From contig QQSK01000007.1 of assembly GCA_003602415.1 (NCBI GenBank), forward strand, positions 15,438 through 56,599: DNA of 41,162 bases, written 5' to 3'. Origin of the DNA: Candidatus Poseidoniales archaeon (GTDB lineage Archaea > Thermoplasmatota > Poseidoniia > Poseidoniales > Poseidoniaceae). Shown one piece after another: positions 7,571-15,267 of this stretch. Positions within the stretch are counted from its first letter, which is position 1. The number at the start of each line of letters is the position of its first letter. The notes under the pieces were generated by a model. It did no database searches, was not told where the DNA came from, and saw only the letters and a list, made by a program, of their open reading frames with translations. Both the position numbers and the translations under genes were made by a program.

Positions 7571-8971
7571 TCAATCCTTCTTTGGGCGGCGCTTTTTCTT
7601 CTTTGCATCCGCTTCTTCTTCAGCTAGTGCACGAAGTTCACGAGATGATTTACCTCCAGAGTTTCCTCCAGATTTACCACCGCGTTTGTTGTCACGCTTT
7701 CCACCGCTTGGCTTGGCCATGTCAACTCTCAGATTGCGGCCCATCATCTCAAAGCCATTCAGTTTCTTTGCAACTTCCTCACCCTTTGTTTCAGGCTTGA
7801 TTGTTACGAAAGCGAAAGCCTTCTTACGTCCTGCGTTATCTGTTGCCCACTGAACAACTACGCTGTCACAATGGTCTTTGAATAGTGCCTGCAAGTCTTC
7901 TTCGCTAGCCTTGAATGGTAGATTTCCAACATACAATCTTGCCCCATCAGGCTTCTGTCGGCGTGGCTTTTCGTCACGCGGAGCATCAGCATCTCGAACT
8001 CCGATTCTGCGTCCCTTGATCTTTTGACCATTGAGTGCAGCAGTAGCAGCATCTGCCATTTCTTTGCTTTCGAAAGTAACGAAACCAAATCCACGTAGGT
8101 TGCCAGCATCATCTTTCATAAGTGCAAAGTCAGTAACCTTTCCATGCTTCTTGAACATGTCACGAATCTCGTCTTCCTCGACATCTCTTGATAATCCACC
8201 GACGAATAATCTGCATCCTGGAGCGGCTTTCTGCCTTCTTCCACGACCGCCTTGACCGCCTTCTCCTTCGAATCTGAAGTATGTTCTTTCTCTTCCATCT
8301 TCTCGGATATCTTCTGCAATGAATGTTGCACGTCCAGCACTTCCCTTAGCGAATTGTGCTTCAGCAGCTCCACTCCAGCGCTTTCCAGAACCGTTCATTA
8401 CCGCCTTTCCAGCCTCTCCTCCAAAGTCATCTGCTAGAGCACGGAATGATTGATTGCCACATGTGCGGCAAACCACGTTCCAATCTCCATTTAGTTCAGC
8501 CTCGAAGGTATCACCACATGGAGGGCAAATAGCCCATAGAACTCCACAATTTTCTTCTTCACGCATGTCGATACGAATTACGTTACCCGCTTCTGTGATT
8601 TTTGCACGCACGATGTCTCTGCGACGAAGCCCATCTGCAGTGTTGTGAAGGAATCTGTCACAGATTTTTGTGACGTGGAATTGTGCGTATTCTTGGTCAG
8701 CCATAACCGATCGGTTTGCCTTTCCTTCAACGCTTAGGATTTTGATTTCGCCATTCTTCTCGTTTAGCTTAACGACTTCTCCAATGACCATGTCTCCGAC
8801 TTCTACTCTGAGCATTGAGTTGTGAGTTTCAATGCTTAGGACTCCATCGTTTTCTACAACAACACCTGTCAATAATGCGACTAGGTTGCCGTTTTCTTCT
8901 GCTGTACCCGCTCCGGGGCTATTCTTGTCTGCAGTACCTACTACAGTTCCTGGGGTGACGATTGTCGCCAT
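7571..8971 (-). CDS. Exosome subunit Csl4 fused to two RRM RNA-binding domains
   Basis: The 466-residue product begins like archaeal Csl4, the cap protein of the RNA-degrading exosome. PGTVVGTADKNSPGAGT at 7-23 is the N-terminal domain. A central S1-like OB region (about 60-135) includes VGDMVIGEV. A zinc ribbon follows with Cys149, Cys152, Cys168 and Cys171. After a Gly/Arg/Glu-rich linker come two RRMs. RRM1 (about 253-327) has RNP2 RLFVGGLS and RNP1 RGFGFVTF; RRM2 (about 344-418) has RNP2 RLYVGNLP and RNP1 KAFAFVTI. The tail (420-466) is rich in Lys, Gly and Asn. Normal archaeal Csl4 is about 180-200 residues and ends after the ribbon, so this protein is more than twice that length. It lies downstream of a METTL5-like methylase. 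The RRMs probably give the exosome extra RNA selectivity (inference). Confidence 0.92.
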   Translation of the reverse strand: MATIVTPGTVVGTADKNSPGAGTAEENGNLVALLTGVVVENDGVLSIETHNSMLRVEVGDMVIGEVVKLNEKNGEIKILSVEGKANRSVMADQEYAQFHVTKICDRFLHNTADGLRRRDIVRAKITEAGNVIRIDMREEENCGVLWAICPPCGDTFEAELNGDWNVVCRTCGNQSFRALADDFGGEAGKAVMNGSGKRWSGAAEAQFAKGSAGRATFIAEDIREDGRERTYFRFEGEGGQGGRGRRQKAAPGCRLFVGGLSRDVEEDEIRDMFKKHGKVTDFALMKDDAGNLRGFGFVTFESKEMADAATAALNGQKIKGRRIGVRDADAPRDEKPRRQKPDGARLYVGNLPFKASEEDLQALFKDHCDSVVVQWATDNAGRKKAFAFVTIKPETKGEEVAKKLNGFEMMGRNLRVDMAKPSGGKRDNKRGGKSGGNSGGKSSRELRALAEEEADAKKKKRRPKKD

Positions 8972-8998
8972 ATTTTCACGCTCATGTTTTGGGGGGAA

Positions 8999-9013
8999 TC
9001 ACCCTACGGGTGA
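8999..9013 (-). repeat. GTA-triloop hairpin upstream of csl4-RRM
   Basis: TCACCCTACGGGTGA on the plus strand is a perfect 6-bp stem with a 3-base loop; on the coding strand it reads TCACCC-GTA-GGGTGA. It sits 45 bases after the methylase stop and 28 bases before the Csl4 start. It shares the CCCGTAGGG core with the hairpins at 20416-20432 and 20465-20477. Confidence 0.55.
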
Positions 9014-9057
9014 CGGGAAGATGGTTGAGGCGCGGGCTGTTTGCTTTTGAACCCCTC

Positions 9058-9606
9058 TCATCGAGTGAATCTCCAACATTTGATAGGTGTTGAACCCATT
9101 TTGGTAGTATGATGCTGATATTTTGCAGGCATTCTAAACTCTCCTTCCAAAATTACTTCTCCCTCAGGTAAGTGAGTTGCTGCGGCGCTATGCATCATGT
9201 GAACAACAGGTGCAGATTCCAGTGCCGAATCAATGAATACTCTGTCAGCGCCATGTCTTTGAACACCCCAAGGCGGATTGGTAATCACCAAATCTGCTTT
9301 TGGAAGTTCTACTTCGCCGACTCTGCCAACAATCGTTTTGCCAAGTTTTTCACAAAGGGCAGCAGCATCCGCATCACATTCAACGAAAGTAACATCTGCA
9401 CCCAATAATTGTGCTCCATGCCCAAGGATTCCATTTCCAGCGCCCAGATCTAGGACGGTTTTCCCCTCCAATCCATCATATCCATCGATTTGCGATAGCC
9501 ATAGCGCTGCTAGGTTACCTTCGGTCTGGTATTGCTCTAATTCTACACTATTGTGTGGGTGAGCAGGAAGTCTAGACAAGGCGATCGCCAGGTGGCGAAG
9601 TTTCAT
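9058..9606 (-). CDS. METTL5-like (COG2263) N6-adenine RNA methyltransferase
   Basis: A 182-residue class I methyltransferase. LEQYQTEGNLAALWL (23-37) matches the LEQYPT-x-AA signature of the METTL5/COG2263 family. The SAM-binding loop is VLDLGAGNGILG (51-62) followed by VECDAD, and the catalytic motif is NPPWG (110-114), of the NPP(F/W) type used for N6-methylation of adenine. The eukaryotic member METTL5 methylates an 18S rRNA adenosine; by family relationship this protein probably modifies 16S rRNA or another RNA. The frame is open to a TTG at 9618. ATG at 9606 is preferred because GGTGA ends 5 bases before it, overlapping the stop of the upstream zinc-ribbon gene, a coupled arrangement. 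It precedes Csl4, consistent with an RNA-processing cluster. Confidence 0.85.
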   Translation of the reverse strand: MKLRHLAIALSRLPAHPHNSVELEQYQTEGNLAALWLSQIDGYDGLEGKTVLDLGAGNGILGHGAQLLGADVTFVECDADAAALCEKLGKTIVGRVGEVELPKADLVITNPPWGVQRHGADRVFIDSALESAPVVHMMHSAAATHLPEGEVILEGEFRMPAKYQHHTTKMGSTPIKCWRFTR

Positions 9607-9611
9607 TTCAA

Positions 9612-9818
9612 TCACCAACGTCTCTGCTGGTTTTGTTGCTGACCATAATTCATGTTCTGCATCTGTTGTGCTTGCATTTGCTGCATTTGGAATCTGATGG
9701 CTTCTGCTTCCATTCGAAGCCTTGCAATTAACTGCTCACCTGGTTGTTGACCGCCACAGAAACGGCAAAATCTAGTACCATCCGCTTGCATCTGTCCGCA
9801 GTTAATACAGAATGCCAT
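9612..9818 (-). CDS. Small zinc-ribbon protein with Gln/Met-rich tail
   Basis: A 68-residue protein of unknown role. It opens with MAFCINCG and ends the ribbon with FCRFCG, giving a C-x2-C-x10-C-x2-C zinc-binding pattern. The second half is a predicted helix followed by a low-complexity tail made of Gln, Met, Asn and Ala, ending QQQNQQRRW. ATG at 9818 is chosen over an upstream in-frame start at 9860, because the zinc-ribbon family begins right at this methionine and the longer form would overlap the preceding gene. It lies between an unknown acidic protein and the METTL5-like gene on the same strand. The sticky tail suggests protein or RNA contacts; no function can be assigned. Confidence 0.75.
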   Translation of the reverse strand: MAFCINCGQMQADGTRFCRFCGGQQPGEQLIARLRMEAEAIRFQMQQMQAQQMQNMNYGQQQNQQRRW

Positions 9819-9856
9819 GATAATCCCACACCAAACTCGTCTTTGAACCCTCGCAT

Positions 9857-10858
9857 TCAACTAACCATTTGCATGAACACTGGCCATGTTTCGAAATTCT
9901 GTGCCAATGCTCTCTCATTTATGTCTTCCAATCGAGGGTCAGTCATCATTTCAGCAGGGTCAACTCCAGAGTCCAACAACTCCTGAATCAATTCTCTGAA
10001 TTCACGCTCTATTGCAGGCGTATTGTCAATTTCTGGCACGCCTGTTGGAAGTGGAACATCCGACTTGTCGGGCAAGTCATCTGCCTTTTGTGGCTCAGGA
10101 GGAGTCGAATCGACAGGTTCAGCACTGGGTAATGCAACCTGTTCTACTTCCTCACTTGTAGGTAGGGCAACTTCAGCCGCCTCTTCAGGAATCATCTCTG
10201 CGATGAAAGCATCCTCGATGTTATTTGTCTCCTCAACTATTTCTGGTGCAGCTTCAACAACTGGAACTTCTACGATTTCAGGCTCAGGTTTTGCCAGACC
10301 TACCCCTAAGATTTCGGCTTGTTGCCTAGCGAGTTCAGCAGCCTGTCTGCGCGGTAGAGAAACGAAAGCCTTGCCCACTAGAGCGTGAATTGGATATGGC
10401 AGGAAATATTTCTCTAATGCAGGTAGACTTGGATGTCGGAAGCACAGAATGGAATGCTTCTCGAACGGACGCTGATTTGGAATATCTATGCTGAATGGTA
10501 CTGGGTTGATTTCAACTGTACTTCTCAACCATCCCTCTTGGGTGACTAATTGTTGCATCCAAGGGCCCATGTCTGCATTTGCAATATTTACGAATTGGAA
10601 AGATGCAGCACGAGGGTCAAACCCTTGCTGACTAATCAATTCAGCTTCAGCCCTTGGTCGATGAAAAATACCCATAACCGGTTGTCCATGTTCTATCATG
10701 TCACCATGAAGTTCCAACAACTTCCTTTCTTTTCTAGGGCACAGTAGCATGATTTCTAGTCTTGCAGAATTACCATCCCAGATCTCTTTCCAACGTGAAT
10801 TAGCTTCATCTTTTAATTGTTGAAAAGTCATATTCGGAATCATTGCCGTGACACCCAT
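9857..10858 (-). CDS. Uncharacterised protein with acidic Pro/Glu/Val-rich linker
   Basis: A 333-residue protein I do not recognise. Residues 1-175 look globular (IMLLCPRKERKLLELHGDM, FVNIANADMGPWMQQL, SILCFRHPSLPALEKYFLPY). Residues 180-290 are a low-complexity linker rich in Glu, Pro, Val and Ala. Residues 290-333 form a short helical C-terminal segment, FRELIQELLDSG to the end. There is no signal peptide or membrane segment, so it is probably cytoplasmic. ATG at 10858 is supported by GGTGG about 6 bases upstream. It follows asd by 30 bases and precedes the small zinc-ribbon protein, so it is likely in the same transcript. Confidence 0.7.
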   Translation of the reverse strand: MGVTAMIPNMTFQQLKDEANSRWKEIWDGNSARLEIMLLCPRKERKLLELHGDMIEHGQPVMGIFHRPRAEAELISQQGFDPRAASFQFVNIANADMGPWMQQLVTQEGWLRSTVEINPVPFSIDIPNQRPFEKHSILCFRHPSLPALEKYFLPYPIHALVGKAFVSLPRRQAAELARQQAEILGVGLAKPEPEIVEVPVVEAAPEIVEETNNIEDAFIAEMIPEEAAEVALPTSEEVEQVALPSAEPVDSTPPEPQKADDLPDKSDVPLPTGVPEIDNTPAIEREFRELIQELLDSGVDPAEMMTDPRLEDINERALAQNFETWPVFMQMVS

Positions 10859-10888
10859 GCGACCACCAAACTAGCGAAGAGAGGTTGA

Positions 10889-11851
10889 CTATTTGGTGAT
10901 GTATGCTTCACGAACTGCAAATTCTGCCAATAATATGACTCCTCCAGCAGCACCCCTAATCGTGTTGTGAGATAATGCATCGAATCTCACAATATTATTT
11001 TCAATACGAATATTACCAACAGTAATGGTCATACCTTTTCCATTCCAAAGGTGGTCTTCCCGATTTGGTGACAAGTCGATTATTTGATTCACCTGTCGAG
11101 GTGAAGATGGTAGGTTTAGAGTGGGCAAATCCATCAACTCTTTGACTTCTTCAATCGAGGTATTACGGCTCAATTCAACGCCCACTGAGACAAAGTGTCC
11201 GTCTTTTTCAGGCACTCGATTACAAGATGCAATAATCGGAACATCAATTCCCAAAAGATACTTCAATTCAGCAATCAATTTTTCTTCCTCTTGAGGGATA
11301 AACGGATTTACATTCCCCGCTAAAGCCTCTTCATCGAATAACAATCTCCACCCGGCTCCCGATAACGCTTGTCTGGTATGGATGGTTACGGACTTAATCC
11401 CTAACGGTCTTAGTCCAGCAATCGGAGTTGCAACTGGCACTACCGTACAATTTGTAGCACATGCGTGGCCATCATAGTTGCTCATATCTTGAGGATTTAC
11501 TTCTGGTATTACGAGAGGAATACCCATTACTCTACGAAATGCACTAGCATTTGAGAACACATGAATGCCTCTGGCTACCAAAGAGGGCTCAACAACTTCG
11601 GCTACATTATTTGGCAGTGCTGAAAAGGCAATATCGATGTCAGGAATGTCACTCATCGAACAGATCAAAATGTCGTAATTTGGACGGGGGGACTCCAACC
11701 TCCACTCAATTTCTTCATGCATCAATCCTACATTTCTAGGTGAACCTGCAATCGCTACAACTTCGAAGAATGGATGATTGAATAGCAATTCCTGCAATCG
11801 TTGACCTACCAGGCCACTCGATCCTAGAATCGCCACGTTAAATCGAACCAT
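10889..11851 (-). CDS. asd: Aspartate-semialdehyde dehydrogenase, archaeal/fungal type
   Basis: Catalyses NADPH-dependent reduction of aspartyl-4-phosphate to aspartate semialdehyde, the branch to lysine, threonine and methionine. The 320-residue sequence has the Rossmann motif ILGSSGLVGQRL (8-19) and catalytic Cys135 in ATNCTVVPVA. The substrate-binding NPFIPQEEEKL (182-192) and SCNRVPEKDGHFVSVGVE (209-226, His219) follow. These features, especially IPQEEEK and the downstream CNRVP, match the archaeal/yeast subfamily rather than the bacterial one. The length is slightly below the usual 340-360. The start lies 2 bases after the stop of the glycosyltransferase gene, so the two are probably coupled, although their functions are unrelated. 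Confidence 0.93.
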   Translation of the reverse strand: MVRFNVAILGSSGLVGQRLQELLFNHPFFEVVAIAGSPRNVGLMHEEIEWRLESPRPNYDILICSMSDIPDIDIAFSALPNNVAEVVEPSLVARGIHVFSNASAFRRVMGIPLVIPEVNPQDMSNYDGHACATNCTVVPVATPIAGLRPLGIKSVTIHTRQALSGAGWRLLFDEEALAGNVNPFIPQEEEKLIAELKYLLGIDVPIIASCNRVPEKDGHFVSVGVELSRNTSIEEVKELMDLPTLNLPSSPRQVNQIIDLSPNREDHLWNGKGMTITVGNIRIENNIVRFDALSHNTIRGAAGGVILLAEFAVREAYITK

Positions 11852-11853
11852 CC

Positions 11854-12558
11854 TTACTCCTCATGTGGTGTGGGGAAGATTCTCCTTATGATGAGTTTCC
11901 TTGCTATGGAGGTACCATCTTTGATGCTACCTAACTTTGCTTCGCCAACTCTCTTGGAGTATGAAATAGGGATATGTCGCATTGGAATATTTTGATATGC
12001 ACAGGAAGTATACATCTCAGCTTCGATCTCAAATCTCATACTATTGAGTTTCATACTCTCAATCGCATCCCTCGAAAATGCCCAGAATCCTGAACACAGG
12101 TCATTGATTGGTTTACCATGTAGTGCAACGGCTAACCAAGTCAGTAACTGATTTCCTAACCAGTTGGTGCTAGTCATAGCATCAGCATCGAGGTTTCCTC
12201 GTAATCTATCTCCTATTGCAATTCCAGATGTTGGAATCGCTGAGATCAATGCTGGGATTTCTTCAGGATGATAGGTGCCATCTGAATCTAACATTACTAG
12301 TGTGTCATCTCCTTTCTCCAAGAATAATTTGAACGCTTGGCGGATGCCAGCACCCTTTCCCTCACCCCATTGTTCAATAATTTCACAATCGAGTTCTTTT
12401 GCAACTTCTAGCGTATTGTCTGTTGAGCCTCCATCAACAACTACCACTCTAGATTCATATCCCAATTCTTCGATTTTTGCAAATGGAATCCTGGAATAAA
12501 CATCTGGAAGCGCCTTTTCCTCATCGAGGGTAGGCAACATGATGAATAGGGATGCCAC
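11854..12558 (-). CDS. Family 2 glycosyltransferase, dolichol-phosphate mannose synthase-like
   Basis: A 234-residue GT-A enzyme. PTLDEE (9-14), DGGSTDNT (42-49) and the metal-binding LDSDGTYHP (90-98, Asp91/Asp93) are the nucleotide-sugar site. GEGKGAGIRQAF and DLCSGFWAFSRDAI fit the DPM1 subfamily, which transfers a sugar from GDP- or UDP-sugar to a polyprenyl phosphate on the cytoplasmic face. There is no C-terminal membrane domain, as in eukaryotic DPM1. The first codon is GTG at 12558; an internal ATG at 12540 would cut the first beta strand, so GTG is preferred. Upstream lies a GT-C-like multi-spanning protein that could use the lipid-linked product, an inference from order only. Confidence 0.85.
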   Translation of the reverse strand: MASLFIMLPTLDEEKALPDVYSRIPFAKIEELGYESRVVVVDGGSTDNTLEVAKELDCEIIEQWGEGKGAGIRQAFKLFLEKGDDTLVMLDSDGTYHPEEIPALISAIPTSGIAIGDRLRGNLDADAMTSTNWLGNQLLTWLAVALHGKPINDLCSGFWAFSRDAIESMKLNSMRFEIEAEMYTSCAYQNIPMRHIPISYSKRVGEAKLGSIKDGTSIARKLIIRRIFPTPHEE

Positions 12559-12600
12559 AAACCTTCGAGGTATTGCTCATTGTAGTGCTTTTCGCCTAAT

Positions 12601-14631
12601 TCACTCAAAATACACGACTTCTATCCAATGGATGCGTATTCCGGTTTTATCGATTAACACATCACCTCTACCGGATGCTCCAAGTGGATTTATCCAATAT
12701 TGTGAATCGCTAACAAATTCGATTTCAAAGCCTCCATTCCCTGCATAGAAGCAAGTGTTGTGCCAACCTGAACCTTGCACATCTACCGAGTTTATCTTAG
12801 CATAAACATCTCCTACAAACTCAGTCATCATACAGACTTGGTAAGCATCGCTATCATTTACAGCAAAATTGTGAGTTCCTTCAGTAAGGTACAATCTCTG
12901 GTCACCCAGATCGAACGGGTCTCTTGTCCTGAGTTCAGCCCAAGGGTCAATGCGCATATTATCTCCAGAAACAGCCTCAAAGTGTGAAGTAAGGAAATCA
13001 TCATCCAATTCATACACCGAAGAAGCCCCACTGCTCCAAATTTTACTCCAATGAACCGAGGCTTGGATATACTGCATCATCACTCCTTTTGGCGAAGCGA
13101 TGGCATGGGTTATTCCTAGCTTGTTTAACCTCTCAATATCATCATAGATTATCGCAGTAGTTGCAGCATTTTGAATCGAATGTTCTTGCTTTAGAATGCC
13201 TAAAGTGGGAATTGCGGTAATCGCTATGTTTTCGGGAACAGAATAGAGATGGCCCCAATGCATATTTTCGGTATATACAATCGAGCCATCAGGGAGGTTT
13301 TCCAGCAATTGCATCAGTGCGTGATCTCCATCTGAGACCACATGCAATTCATCATGTTCTGCTAATTGTGATAACGCACTATGAGCGATGCCGCATAGTA
13401 GTAAAGTTGCAATCATTAAGGCCCTACCATGGTCTGATGAAATCCCATTTTCGATTTTTGACAATCGTAACCCTACCAATGCTGCTAAAGGGATATGGAA
13501 TGCGTGCATACTCATTGAATACAATGCATAAGACAACATCGAAAGCAGAGATATCCCCGTGAGTCCATCGAATAGATGGACAGAGGTTAGTAACCAATTC
13601 AATGAAAACCATAGAGTTAGAATCCTTGCACTCTTATCATTTCGTAGAGTCCATGCAGCCCATATTGCTAGAGGCAATAATAGACCAGCATACATTACCA
13701 TAGGTGCGCCACCTTGCCATCCATATTCTGCAAATACCGCCTTGCCACTGAAAGCAGGAGCCAGCGAGATAACTACTACCGAAACTGAAATTGAAAGTAG
13801 CAAAGATTGAACTTTGTCGGTTAGAGAAATTTCTCGTCCTTTATCGACAACAATTTGAGCGATTATGAAAGTGGTGAGATAAATCAGCCCAGTGGGGTGA
13901 ATCATTGCAACAAAGACAGCCGTAATCGCTACCACTTCCCATCTAATACGTTGGCCAAACATGGTTAGAGCAACAATCAAGCCAAGCTGACTTGCGACCG
14001 TTGGGTAACCCGAATCAAGGGTTTTGGCGAATAATGCTGGAGCCAATAACATGGCCATTATAGTCCAGTGGCCACAACCTAATTTGTCACCTATTGCAGA
14101 TATTCCTAACAGTAAAGATGCAAAACAGATGGTTCCTAACCAGAATACTGCAAGGTATGATTCTCCTCCCATCCAAGCGGCAAGCATTGGGAAAGCAGGC
14201 GGATAAATCCATTCGCCAGCAGAGGGGGAACTCAAGACGAAACTTCCTGCGGATAATGAATCTACCAAGGTTGAGAACCCAAGCCAATCAACCCCCATTG
14301 GGCGAGAATAAGTTAGGGGCGTAATCGCAATGAATAATGCAATCGAAGTAAAAATCCAGAACCAGATACTACGCTCGAAATCCTTGCTGACATATTCGGG
14401 ATGCAATTCAACCCGAATTGCAACTAATGCCAATATATTGGCTAATACTAAACAGGTAGTTACAGCACCTAAACTCCACTCAAAAACGAAACACATGCCC
14501 GCTATTCCAAGACACGTCAACAATCCAAATGCTGGAGTGAGCATCAAGTGTCTTTTCCAATCTCCTTCTTGGTCGAGATGGCGAGCGATTGCTAAGCCTG
14601 GAAGAAATGCAAGTTCCAGACCAAGGGCCAT
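12601..14631 (-). CDS. Polytopic membrane protein with large C-terminal domain, possible GT-C glycosyltransferase
   Basis: The 676-residue product has about 12-13 hydrophobic helices within residues 1-430, with a sizeable first external loop (about 105-150) containing PMGVDWLGFSTL and GEWIYPPAFPML. A soluble region of about 240 residues follows and ends in a beta-rich part near 540-676. This outline resembles GT-C enzymes (PMT, ArnT and AglB-type), which take a sugar from a lipid phosphate outside the membrane, and the next gene is a DPM1-like synthase. However, I see no clear catalytic Asp/Glu motif that would prove it. It is the first gene of the minus-strand block and shares a 72-base divergent promoter region with the M23 peptidase gene. 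Confidence 0.65.
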   Translation of the reverse strand: MALGLELAFLPGLAIARHLDQEGDWKRHLMLTPAFGLLTCLGIAGMCFVFEWSLGAVTTCLVLANILALVAIRVELHPEYVSKDFERSIWFWIFTSIALFIAITPLTYSRPMGVDWLGFSTLVDSLSAGSFVLSSPSAGEWIYPPAFPMLAAWMGGESYLAVFWLGTICFASLLLGISAIGDKLGCGHWTIMAMLLAPALFAKTLDSGYPTVASQLGLIVALTMFGQRIRWEVVAITAVFVAMIHPTGLIYLTTFIIAQIVVDKGREISLTDKVQSLLLSISVSVVVISLAPAFSGKAVFAEYGWQGGAPMVMYAGLLLPLAIWAAWTLRNDKSARILTLWFSLNWLLTSVHLFDGLTGISLLSMLSYALYSMSMHAFHIPLAALVGLRLSKIENGISSDHGRALMIATLLLCGIAHSALSQLAEHDELHVVSDGDHALMQLLENLPDGSIVYTENMHWGHLYSVPENIAITAIPTLGILKQEHSIQNAATTAIIYDDIERLNKLGITHAIASPKGVMMQYIQASVHWSKIWSSGASSVYELDDDFLTSHFEAVSGDNMRIDPWAELRTRDPFDLGDQRLYLTEGTHNFAVNDSDAYQVCMMTEFVGDVYAKINSVDVQGSGWHNTCFYAGNGGFEIEFVSDSQYWINPLGASGRGDVLIDKTGIRIHWIEVVYFE

Positions 14632-14703
14632 ATGCTTGGCTATGTGTTCAAGCCTTCAAACCTACTTGCGAAGAATCATCAATCATGTCCTTTTGGCACA
14701 GGT

Positions 14704-15267
14704 ATGGCTGAAGTCATCATACTTCCAGAAGAATACTGGGTTTTTGATTTCACCAAGGGAGAAGATCCTGATTTTGTTTGCCCTTTCCCCTACCAAATAG
14801 GACGCTACGACGAAGTACGCCCCGGCATGTACACTCATGATTTGTTTGAAGGAAAGAGAGATTTGCATGTTGGAATTGACATTGGAGCTCCTGCTGGCGA
14901 GCCAATTCATGCATTTGGGGCAGGAATTGTTCATTCATTAGGAGTCAATGAAGAGGATGGCTCCTATGGTCCAACAATAATCATCAAACACGAACTTGAA
15001 GGTAAACCAATATGGGCACTATACGGTCATCTTTCTATGGAATCACTAGAAATGGTTAGTGAAGGAATGAGTGTTGAAGAGGGGCAAGTTATTGCAACTG
15101 TCGGCGAAAAAAGCGTGAACGGTGGCTGGGAGCCACATTTGCATTTCCAACTTTCATGGGAAGAACCTGAATCAAATGATATGCCAGGTGTTGTTTCTAG
15201 AGAGGATAGAGAATGGGCTTTACAAAAGTATCCCGATCCTCGAATCGTACTAGGTCCGATTTACTAA
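14704..15267 (+). CDS. M23-family (LytM-like) metallopeptidase domain protein
   Basis: A 187-residue protein with the full LytM zinc site: His55 and Asp59 in LHVGIDIGAP, His109 in YGHLS, and His145/His147 in WEPHLHFQL. The beta-sheet core VGIDIGAPAGEPIHAFGAGIV is typical of the fold. M23 enzymes usually cut peptidoglycan cross-bridges, which archaea lack, so the substrate here is unknown. No signal peptide is seen, so it may act in the cytoplasm. ATG at 14704 follows AGGT and gives a sensible N-terminus. The frame is open to 14632, but that would abut the divergent start and add an unrelated leader. Its stop overlaps the stop of the convergent PGI/PMI gene by 2 bases (3' ends overlap by 4). 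Confidence 0.85.
   Translation: MAEVIILPEEYWVFDFTKGEDPDFVCPFPYQIGRYDEVRPGMYTHDLFEGKRDLHVGIDIGAPAGEPIHAFGAGIVHSLGVNEEDGSYGPTIIIKHELEGKPIWALYGHLSMESLEMVSEGMSVEEGQVIATVGEKSVNGGWEPHLHFQLSWEEPESNDMPGVVSREDREWALQKYPDPRIVLGPIY

Noticed and set aside
14330-14800. Plus-strand open frame across the divergent region before the M23 gene
   Set aside because: It overlaps the membrane protein coding strand and the M23 start in another frame; the translation shows no recognisable features.
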